From UBA1309 sp047605645 (GTDB lineage: Bacteria; Bacteroidota; Bacteroidia; Bacteroidales; Dysgonomonadaceae), in contig JASGFJ010000004.1 in the NCBI GenBank assembly GCA_047605645.1, positions 106,192-170,191 of the forward strand: a DNA stretch of 64,000 bases, given 5' to 3'. Under the pieces are notes generated by a model. It was not told the DNA's origin, did not search any database, and saw only the letters and a program-made list of their open reading frames with translations. Both the position numbers and the translations under genes were made by a program. Positions 7,588-15,385 of this stretch are shown here, piece by piece (the stretch's first letter is position 1; each line of letters opens with the position of its first letter).

Positions 7588-9420
7588 TTAATAAAAAGTG
7601 GTTAGCAGGCTTTTCGTTTCTTCAGGATATGTTTTCATCCGTAATTGCCAAATAAGCTCCTCCGTGTTTACCACTTTTACGTTCGAATTCAATCGCTTCA
7701 TGCACCACGATGCCGGAGTGGCACTGTAATAACTGCCATTGGTGTTTTCTGCAATCAGATCATTTGACGAACCGATGTCGCTGAATGCTGACCAAGCATG
7801 TACGGCCACGAGTGAATAGGTAGACTTGTCCGTGGCTGCTAACTCATTGATCTTGCTTGCTACAAAGGCTGGAGTCCCTTGATTGCTGCTGTTTGAATTT
7901 CCTAAGTTCCATATCGAGTATCGGGTGGTGATGACAGGAATATTTATCCCATTGGAATTTTTGAACCAAAATATGTTTCCATTTCCTCCTGCATACGGAT
8001 CGTATTGAACAGCTATGACGCCGATAAGCTGATCATTCTGGCTAATGTATGCCTGGTAAGCCTCCTGAGCAGCTGCAGATGATACATCGTTGCAGAACAA
8101 TCCAAGAATCTTCACCCTTCTTTGTTTCATGTGGTTGCCCACTAAGGCTGCATGTTTTGCCAGCAAATTAGTCCTGTCCGCATTGGATGCAAAATCATCG
8201 GCGTACATATAGCCAGCACCTCCGTATTCAATAATTGAATTGCTCGGAGCCTGATTAGCCAAGAGGCTAGTGAGTAGATTCGGCATCATTGTTGCAAGAT
8301 TGCAGATGGGCAGTCCGAAAGATATTTTGGTGGTCAGGTTGTCGTTATTCAAATAATACTTTGAGTTTTCGAAACTGTTCACCATCCACTGTACATTGTC
8401 CCCATCGGTCAGGAAGAAAGAAGCATAGCTAGTGGTATCTGAAAAGTTGATGTACCGGGGATTTGTTACTGTTGCCAGCCCAATTTGATTACCCGAATAA
8501 TTTGCTGAGGTAAGTGGCAGGTTGTAGAGCCAATCTGCTGGAACCATCATGTTACCCGATTGCGATACCAAATCCACGAAGGTATGTTCGTCGATATTTT
8601 GTTCCCATCCGATAACTGGAGACAGGGGCTTCAGCCATGCTAATATTTCCTTGCACACACTGCTGTTATCGCCAGAAGCTGTGGAGGCATATTTCTTATT
8701 GTAATTGATAAACATCAATTTATGGGCGATAGCAAACCCTTTGTTATTCGCCGTCAGAGTAGGCATAAGCACCAATGCGTTGTTGTTGCAGGAATCTTTG
8801 AATTCTGTCCAGGCCGTGGCGGAAGTTTTAGATGAGGCATCGTAGGTTTTGGTGTACCCGAGAGCTTTCACCTTTGCTTCGTTGTATGTGTCCACAATGA
8901 TCGATTGGTAAACGTGTGCAGCCACAGTGGCAGCTGCCAAGCTCTCCTGTTTCAGCATATTACATAGCACGTAGCCTTTGATACATTGCCTTATATCGGT
9001 TTTTTCCAGTAACTCCCACACAGAAGCTTTGCCTTCGTTTGTCATGCTGAGATTGCCTTGCATGGCAATGTATTCCGAAGAAGTGGCGTCACTCCAGACC
9101 ATGGTTGTCCCGCGGTCTTCATTTACCGCCAAAGCAGTGAGACCAATAATTGATTCCGCAATCAAAGATGTTCGTAAGCTATTATCCGAATAATCATTGG
9201 TGTTGCTCGTGGAATTGACCACCACCCAGTATTTGGTTCCCAACTTCTGTTCGGGCAGATTATATTGGCCTTTGTTTGCAAATTGGTCGTATTGATTCAT
9301 ATATAGCACCGATTTTATGGAATCGTTCTTATGTGCTGTAGGATCGGGCGTGACGTAGCTATCGCAAGATGTAAGTGCAGCCACAATCAGAAACGGAATT
9401 ATCATAATATATTTTTTCAT
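7588..9420 (-). CDS. GxGYxYP-domain lipoprotein, putative glycoside hydrolase
   Basis: A 610-residue lipoprotein with lipobox LTSCDSY after the signal MKKYIMIIPFLIVAAL. It matches the GxGYxYP family: FLTDGDNVQWMVN near residue 345 is the family DGDN motif, and IEYGGAGYMYADDF near residue 400 corresponds to the naming motif, with the final YP replaced by YA. The family is found in gut and environmental Bacteroidetes PULs and is regarded as a putative glycoside hydrolase; I know of no settled substrate. The gene is 12 bp after susD on the same strand, so it is probably co-translated as the surface lipoprotein that often follows SusD. The Pro-to-Ala change in the motif may matter for activity. 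Confidence 0.8.
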   Translation of the reverse strand: MKKYIMIIPFLIVAALTSCDSYVTPDPTAHKNDSIKSVLYMNQYDQFANKGQYNLPEQKLGTKYWVVVNSTSNTNDYSDNSLRTSLIAESIIGLTALAVNEDRGTTMVWSDATSSEYIAMQGNLSMTNEGKASVWELLEKTDIRQCIKGYVLCNMLKQESLAAATVAAHVYQSIIVDTYNEAKVKALGYTKTYDASSKTSATAWTEFKDSCNNNALVLMPTLTANNKGFAIAHKLMFINYNKKYASTASGDNSSVCKEILAWLKPLSPVIGWEQNIDEHTFVDLVSQSGNMMVPADWLYNLPLTSANYSGNQIGLATVTNPRYINFSDTTSYASFFLTDGDNVQWMVNSFENSKYYLNNDNLTTKISFGLPICNLATMMPNLLTSLLANQAPSNSIIEYGGAGYMYADDFASNADRTNLLAKHAALVGNHMKQRRVKILGLFCNDVSSAAAQEAYQAYISQNDQLIGVIAVQYDPYAGGNGNIFWFKNSNGINIPVITTRYSIWNLGNSNSSNQGTPAFVASKINELAATDKSTYSLVAVHAWSAFSDIGSSNDLIAENTNGSYYSATPASWCMKRLNSNVKVVNTEELIWQLRMKTYPEETKSLLTTFY

Positions 9421-9432
9421 AATTATTTTTAA

Positions 9433-11076
9433 TTAATAACCAGTGTTTTGAGTCAAACCAGTCAACCTGTCAATTTCATCCTGAGGTATAGGTCTTACCA
9501 AATGGTTCTCATTGATGTTGTTATATTTCTTAACAAAAATATTGTATTCCATGGCTCTTGATATGAGCAGTCCGCACCGTTTCAGATCAAGCCATCTGTC
9601 GTGTTCGCCCAATAATTCGCGTGCTCTTTCGTCCATCAATGTGTTCAGGTCAATGCTTGATAGGGTCATGCCTGCAACATCTGCCGTCGTGCTCGCAGCT
9701 CTGGCTCTGATTACGTTGACTTTTTCGAGAGCCTTGTCGGGTTGGTTTGCTCCCAAATAAGCCTCGGCGCAGAGCAGGTAGGTATCACCCAACCTCATTA
9801 CCACATCTTCGCGTGTGCCCGCCCCTTTCCATACCATTTTTGTGTCTTTAAACTTACGTATGACCGGCATGTGGTCAGATGAATTGTTTAAGACTGCAAT
9901 AGCTGTCGATTGCGGATACCAGTAGTAGTCTCCTGAACTCTTGAAGGGATAGTAGTACACAGCATTTTGGGTATTACCAGAGGTGTCATTCCATCTTGGG
10001 AAGTAGATACCCAGCGATCCGTAATAGGAACTGCTCGTGTTGTTCACATAAAACTCACGTTGAAAAGTGGCGTCGTAACGGGAATCTGCCACTGGATCAG
10101 TAAAAAGTTCGTGAACGCGAGGATTAACCCAATATTTGCGTTCCATGTAAGAGTAATCAGTTTGATTGGCAATAAACAATTCAGAATTTAGGGCGGTGAT
10201 GTTAAACCCGAATAATGATTGCTGGCTGTTGCCGGAGCCGTAATAGTTTTTGTCGGTACCATACTGAATAGCCCAGATCACTTCGTTGTTGTTTTGATTG
10301 TTCTCATCGAATACGGAAGCAAAAGAAGACAGCAATGTATGCCCCGAATTATTGATGATGTCTTCAAATGCGGTGGCCGCATTTTGAAAATCTCCCGATG
10401 CTGCATAGCTCCTATATCCACGTGTCAAATACAATTTGCCAAGCAATTGCAAAACGGCAGCATTACTCACCCTTCCGGCTTCCTCTGCCTTCAGGGGCAA
10501 TACGCCTTTAATGGCTGTCAGTTCACTGATCATAAAGTCGTAAATGTCACTCTCTGAGGTACGTGTCACCGAAGTGATCACCGTTTTGTTTTCTTCTGTA
10601 TAGAACGGAACTGGGCCAAAGGTTTCCACAAGATAATAATAGGCAAGCACTCTAAGAAAACGTGCCTGAGACGTGATTGAGTTGTATTCTGAAGTTGTCA
10701 TCTCTGCAGTCGTAGGTTTGATACGATTCAGAAGAGTGTTGCTTTCTTGCACGATCTTGTACAAGTTACTCCAATAGTCTTCCACGATTCCGGCTGTTCC
10801 ATTAAAAGAGGCATCGTAGCCATTGAACATTTTTTCATCGGATGATTCGGTGATCGCCATGTACAAGTCAGTACCATAGTATTGTAGTTCTCCTGTTGAG
10901 AAAACCGCACGATATTTGGAATAAATGTCTGTTAGCAATGCTATCTGCCCTGATTTGGTGTCATAAAATTCCTCGGTCACTTCCGATGGGTTGTCTGGTC
11001 GTAAGAAATTAGTACATCCAGACAGGAATATTCCGAATAGAACGATATAAATCGTATATCTAAATATCTTTTCCAT
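9433..11076 (-). CDS. SusD/RagB family outer-membrane lipoprotein
   Basis: A 547-residue glycan-capturing lid of a SusCD import complex. The lipobox is LSGCTNFLRP. SusD features include the early VTEEFYDTKSG helix, SQARFLRVLAYYYLVETFGPVPF (TPR-like core), VMRLGDTYLLCAEAYLGANQ, and the C-terminal ERARELLGEHDRWLDLKRCG followed by the typical end RPIPQDEIDR and TQNTGY. It lies 12 bp downstream of its susC partner. The protein is full length and no motif is missing. The substrate is unknown; GH92 and the other genes of the PUL hint at a mannose-containing glycan. Confidence 0.95.
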   Translation of the reverse strand: MEKIFRYTIYIVLFGIFLSGCTNFLRPDNPSEVTEEFYDTKSGQIALLTDIYSKYRAVFSTGELQYYGTDLYMAITESSDEKMFNGYDASFNGTAGIVEDYWSNLYKIVQESNTLLNRIKPTTAEMTTSEYNSITSQARFLRVLAYYYLVETFGPVPFYTEENKTVITSVTRTSESDIYDFMISELTAIKGVLPLKAEEAGRVSNAAVLQLLGKLYLTRGYRSYAASGDFQNAATAFEDIINNSGHTLLSSFASVFDENNQNNNEVIWAIQYGTDKNYYGSGNSQQSLFGFNITALNSELFIANQTDYSYMERKYWVNPRVHELFTDPVADSRYDATFQREFYVNNTSSSYYGSLGIYFPRWNDTSGNTQNAVYYYPFKSSGDYYWYPQSTAIAVLNNSSDHMPVIRKFKDTKMVWKGAGTREDVVMRLGDTYLLCAEAYLGANQPDKALEKVNVIRARAASTTADVAGMTLSSIDLNTLMDERARELLGEHDRWLDLKRCGLLISRAMEYNIFVKKYNNINENHLVRPIPQDEIDRLTGLTQNTGY

Positions 11077-11087
11077 GTTATTCTTCT

Positions 11088-14063
11088 TTAAAATATTAGT
11101 TTAAGACCCATCGTAAATGTCATGGGATATAAGGATAGCTGAGTATAGACATTTTCCCCTATGATTTCCGGATCGGCACCGACATATTTGGTGAATGTAA
11201 ATGGATTCTGCACATTGGTATAAATCCGTAGAGACTTCACTCCCAACTTGGCTAATATCTTGTTTTGTTGTATATTATATCCCAATGCAATATTCCTTAC
11301 TTTCAAGAAAGTGCCGGAAGTCTGCGACAGCACTTGTGTATAATATGACTGTGATCCAACTTCGGGGTATTTATTGGCCTTGTTCTCTGCTGTCCAGTAT
11401 TTTACGTCTAGTTTATTCCAATGTTCGTTGTCCCATGCTGTGAACATGTAAGCAAATTCGTCGCTATATGTTCCTCCCACCCGTGCATACATATCAATGC
11501 TCAGGTCAAGGTCTCTGTATGTGAATGAGGTATTGAACCCAACTGTATAGTCGGGACTTTTCACCCCAATGATCTGCATGTCGTTGGCATCAATTTTTCC
11601 ATCTTTGTTTTTATCCTCAATATGGATCTGCCCCGGAGTTTGTCCATACACGGCCGCCTGATCTGTTTCGTCTGCTTGCCATATTCCGATCTGCTTGTAG
11701 TCGTACAAGACATTGATTGGTTTTCCGATAAACCAACGGTTACCCAGATCGTCCTTCTTGTCTCCATATAAGTCAAGAATCTTGTTCCTGTTTAGTGAGA
11801 AGGTGAATCCTGATTTCCATTCGAATTTGTCGGTTTTAATATTCACGGTGTTGAGAGTCAGTTCCACTCCTTTGTTTCCGGTAGATCCAATGTTTTGATA
11901 AATGGAGCTGTAGCCGTTTACTGCGCTGATGGATCTGTTGAATATCAGCCCTTTCGTTTTTCGAGTATAGATATCCACCGAACCCGAGATCCGGTGGTTG
12001 AAGAATCCGAAGTCCATTCCAAGATTATATTCGGAAGTCATTTCCCATTTCAGGTCAGGATTTCCTTTGCTGCTGCTCAGCCCGAATCCATTAATGCCCT
12101 TCGAGCCAAATGAATAATGAGACAGGTCGAGCTTGGTGACAGCAATGTCATAATTTAGGTTGTTATTTCCTGTTTTGCCATAGCTGATCCTCAGCTTGAG
12201 GTTGTCTAAATTGGAGAATCGTTGGAAAAAGGATTCCTGCTTGAGTTGCCAGGCAAAAGCAAAAGATGGCATAAATCCCCATTGCTTTCCTGTAGCTAAG
12301 CGTGAAGTACCGTCGTAGCGACCGGTGGCAGTGAACATGTATTTGTCTAAAAGAGAGTAATTGACTCGGAACATATAAGATATCATCGAAGATGCCCAGT
12401 AATAGCTGCTCACGTTGGTGATCTCGCTTGCCGTTTCAATCGCATGCCAGCCCGATTCGTAAGGTAGATCGGTACCCATCATCGAGGAACCTTGGTGTTC
12501 GTCTTTCTGCATGCTGAATAATCCTGTGATATCTAATCGGTGGATTTCTCCGAATCTTTTCTTATAGGCCACCGTGTTATCCCACACCCAGTTGGAATTT
12601 CTACTTTCACTGCGGGTGGCGTAAGCTGGATTGACTCCTGAATTTTCCTGCGTGAATTTTCCTACATATTCTCCTGTTACGTTTGTGTCAAACTGATAGG
12701 ATATCTGTGATTTTATATTTAGCTCCTCAATAGGCGAGTACTGAAGATAATTACTTACATTCACATAGTAGCTTTCCGACTTCTTGATATCGTTTTGAAT
12801 TTGGATCAGTGGATTAATTTTGCTTGAGGTGGGTTGTACATTGAATAGTAATTCTCCATTTTCGTCCCACGGGCTTTCGATGGGAGGAATGAAGTAGGCG
12901 TTCAATAAGGCATTCTGCGATCCCATGTCGTTGTCATTTTTTGACAAATAGACATTGAATCCCGACTTGATCAGCTTGGATACTTTGTGTTCAATACCGC
13001 CGTTGACGGTGATTCTGGTGAAATTTTCGTTACCTATCAACCCTTCATCTTTCGTAAATCCTAGTCCGACAGTGTAAGAGGTGTTTTCGGTCGAACCGGT
13101 TGAGTTGATATTGTGGGTGGATACAAAACTATTTTGAGAAAGCTCCCTGAGCCAGTCGTAGTATTGTCCGTAGCGGATCCGTTTTCTTTCGGCATCGGTG
13201 AGAAAATCACTTCTCGATAAAGAAGCATCTCCGTATTTCTTTTTCCAAAGCTTGATTCTATAATCCACATACTCCATTCCATTTCCCTTGTTACCGATCA
13301 TATCCGGAATGCGCGTTGGGACTTTTAGTCCTTCCGAACCATTATACTCAATGGTGAATCCTTTTGTCTTATTTGCTCCTTTTGTGGTAATAATTACTAC
13401 CCCGTTTGCCCCTCTTGAACCGTAGATGGCGCAGGAAGATGCATCTTTCAATACATCAATTGACTCAATGTCCGATGCGCTCAGAAATTTCATTCCGGAG
13501 TAAGAAGGCACGCCGTCGATCACGTACAGCGGTTCGTTAGAAGAGTTGATCGAATTCAGCCCCCGGATTTCTACACTCATGTCGGCACCGGGTCTGTTTG
13601 ATGATTTGGTGACGAGTACCCCCGCAATTCGACCATTGAGTGATTCGGTGATATTCGCATTCATAGCCTTTTCCAATTCAACGCTTTTCATTGACTGGAT
13701 CGCCCCTGTAAGGTCTTTTTTTTGTTGCGTGCCATATCCCACTACTACCACGTCGGTTAGTTGCATATTCTCAGGCGTTAGATCCACAACCAATGGGTTG
13801 CGTCCACTGCATTCATGCTCTTGAGGTATGAAGCCAAGAAATTTAAAAACCAGCACACTCTTTTTTGACGGGACTTCGATCGAGAATTTCCCGTCAAGAT
13901 CAGAGGTTGTACCTTTGGTTGATCCTTTTAACATGACAGAAACACCAACCAAAGGCTCTTTCCCCGCTTCGGTGACCTTGCCTTGAATCGTAATTTGTGC
14001 GAAAGCAAGTGCCGGCAAAAGCAGTAGTAGAAAACAAGTTGCTATTTTCTTTATCAAACTCAT
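11088..14063 (-). CDS. SusC/RagA family TonB-dependent transporter
   Basis: A 991-residue outer-membrane barrel that imports oligosaccharides with SusD and TonB energy. Signal peptide MSLIKKIATCFLLLLLPALA, then a carboxypeptidase-regulatory-like domain (residues about 24-105, GKVTEAGKEPLVGVSVMLKG), a TonB-box region (LTDVVVVGYGTQQKKDLTG), the plug with SSCAIYGSRGANGVVIITTK, and a 22-strand barrel ending in MTFTMGLKLIF with a terminal phenylalanine. There is no N-terminal STN domain, so it is not expected to signal to an anti-sigma factor. This agrees with the separate regulator at 15386-17929. Confidence 0.96.
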   Translation of the reverse strand: MSLIKKIATCFLLLLLPALAFAQITIQGKVTEAGKEPLVGVSVMLKGSTKGTTSDLDGKFSIEVPSKKSVLVFKFLGFIPQEHECSGRNPLVVDLTPENMQLTDVVVVGYGTQQKKDLTGAIQSMKSVELEKAMNANITESLNGRIAGVLVTKSSNRPGADMSVEIRGLNSINSSNEPLYVIDGVPSYSGMKFLSASDIESIDVLKDASSCAIYGSRGANGVVIITTKGANKTKGFTIEYNGSEGLKVPTRIPDMIGNKGNGMEYVDYRIKLWKKKYGDASLSRSDFLTDAERKRIRYGQYYDWLRELSQNSFVSTHNINSTGSTENTSYTVGLGFTKDEGLIGNENFTRITVNGGIEHKVSKLIKSGFNVYLSKNDNDMGSQNALLNAYFIPPIESPWDENGELLFNVQPTSSKINPLIQIQNDIKKSESYYVNVSNYLQYSPIEELNIKSQISYQFDTNVTGEYVGKFTQENSGVNPAYATRSESRNSNWVWDNTVAYKKRFGEIHRLDITGLFSMQKDEHQGSSMMGTDLPYESGWHAIETASEITNVSSYYWASSMISYMFRVNYSLLDKYMFTATGRYDGTSRLATGKQWGFMPSFAFAWQLKQESFFQRFSNLDNLKLRISYGKTGNNNLNYDIAVTKLDLSHYSFGSKGINGFGLSSSKGNPDLKWEMTSEYNLGMDFGFFNHRISGSVDIYTRKTKGLIFNRSISAVNGYSSIYQNIGSTGNKGVELTLNTVNIKTDKFEWKSGFTFSLNRNKILDLYGDKKDDLGNRWFIGKPINVLYDYKQIGIWQADETDQAAVYGQTPGQIHIEDKNKDGKIDANDMQIIGVKSPDYTVGFNTSFTYRDLDLSIDMYARVGGTYSDEFAYMFTAWDNEHWNKLDVKYWTAENKANKYPEVGSQSYYTQVLSQTSGTFLKVRNIALGYNIQQNKILAKLGVKSLRIYTNVQNPFTFTKYVGADPEIIGENVYTQLSLYPMTFTMGLKLIF

Positions 14064-14095
14064 CTGTATTTATTTTAAGGTTGTTTTTTATCCAA

Positions 14096-15160
14096 TTAAT
14101 TCAATGTATACCATTTGTATTTGCCCACCAACACGGCACTGTGCCTTCCCGTTTTGTCGGGAATGTTGGTTGGATCTGTAGGTACTTTGGTGAAATCCCA
14201 TGCACATATCAGGCCTTCTTCATTACCTGTTACATCCGAGTTTTTCAACGTATTGATCTGGTCGATAGACTTCGCGGAATTCCACATCCTGAACTTCTTG
14301 ATATATCCTGTCATGCAACGTGAGAGGTCAGTCGGTTCCTGAAATGCCCACATATTGGTATTGGCTACATTTGGCTGATAGGATTGCAGCACGTTGTTGG
14401 AATCGTAAATGTCGTTTGTTTTTTCAAAGAGTAAGTTGCCATTCACATACATTTTGAGCTGTCCTTCTGCCAAGCTTGCGTTATAAACTATTGCAATGTG
14501 GTTCCATTCGCCGTAATTGGTCGGGTAAGCAGCGCCAAATTCGAGTACCCGTCCGGACTGCGGCCCCATTCCAATTGTAGCACGCAAATTAGACCCCATG
14601 AAGTTGATCATCCATCCTTCATAAGGAATAGCAGTGTTGTTGAAGGTAGTGATGAAATCCCCGATAGCACTTTCAAAAAATCCACTGTTGTATTTTAGCC
14701 AAGCTTCCACTGTAAATGCATCTCCTCCGCCATAGTCGGCTGAGGCTCCAAACTCGATGTGTCCTTTTTGATCTATGCCAAACACACGTAATTCTGCATC
14801 TGTGCCAGCTAACAAGGTTTGCTGAAACGAATCCATAAAGTCCTGAATGGCTTTTTTAGCAGCAATGCAATAATTGTCGATTTCATATTGTAAAATGAAT
14901 TCACCGGCTTCTGCTTTTGATTTCCCAGTTTGGAGAGTTACAAGGGCATTCTGTAGGGCTATTTGATTTTCGCGAGGAAATGTCCCGTCAGTTTCCCCGA
15001 CATGCGCCGTATCAAGTATATTGTTCATTTTAGCAATATACGTATCCATCTCTTCAAGGTTGAGTGTGGGGAGTGAATTTTGCTTATCTTCGGAACAAGA
15101 AATTCCGAGAAAGGATAACATAAGCAGACAAACGAATAATAAAAGATAATTGTTTTTCAT
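14096..15160 (-). CDS. LamG/concanavalin-like domain lipoprotein (DUF4972-like N-terminus)
   Basis: A lipoprotein of about 354 residues that begins the PUL transcript. The start at 15160 (MKNNYLLLFVCLLMLSFLGI, lipobox ISCSEDK) is better than the in-frame ATG eight codons upstream. Residues 30-120 form a helical region with the pattern of small Bacteroidetes PUL lipoproteins (LEEMDTYIAKMNNILDTA). Residues 135-350 form a LamG jelly roll: FGASADYGGGDAFTVEAWLK, WMINFMGSNLRATIGMGPQS, EWNHIAIVYNAS, LKMYVNGNLLFEK and IKKFRMWNSAKS. Such domains bind glycans on the cell surface. It lies 32 bp upstream of susC. A role as surface glycan-binding protein is inferred. Confidence 0.8.
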   Translation of the reverse strand: MKNNYLLLFVCLLMLSFLGISCSEDKQNSLPTLNLEEMDTYIAKMNNILDTAHVGETDGTFPRENQIALQNALVTLQTGKSKAEAGEFILQYEIDNYCIAAKKAIQDFMDSFQQTLLAGTDAELRVFGIDQKGHIEFGASADYGGGDAFTVEAWLKYNSGFFESAIGDFITTFNNTAIPYEGWMINFMGSNLRATIGMGPQSGRVLEFGAAYPTNYGEWNHIAIVYNASLAEGQLKMYVNGNLLFEKTNDIYDSNNVLQSYQPNVANTNMWAFQEPTDLSRCMTGYIKKFRMWNSAKSIDQINTLKNSDVTGNEEGLICAWDFTKVPTDPTNIPDKTGRHSAVLVGKYKWYTLN

Positions 15161-15312
15161 AGGTTTATTCAATAAGATTTTCACTGCGTTAAAACCAATG
15201 CAAATATATCTTTCGGTTTTTAAAACGGCGGGTTAATTTAGGATTAAAATATAGTTAAGTCCTTGACTAAATAGCTAATTTGGTTTGTTAGATACCTATT
15301 GGTAGATAAAAA

Positions 15313-15353
15313 AACTCCCGGAAATTCTGTTTAAAAGAAAATTTCCGGGAGTT
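15313..15353 (-). terminator. Intrinsic terminator after the PUL regulator gene
   Basis: A perfect 14-bp stem (15313-15326 with 15340-15353, AACTCCCGGAAATT) closes a 13-base loop. On the minus strand it is followed by a run of seven or eight T. It lies 33 bp after the stop of the regulator gene, so the regulator and the PUL operon form separate transcripts. Confidence 0.85.
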
Positions 15354-15385
15354 CTTACTTTTTGTAGAGAAGTCCAACTCGAATG

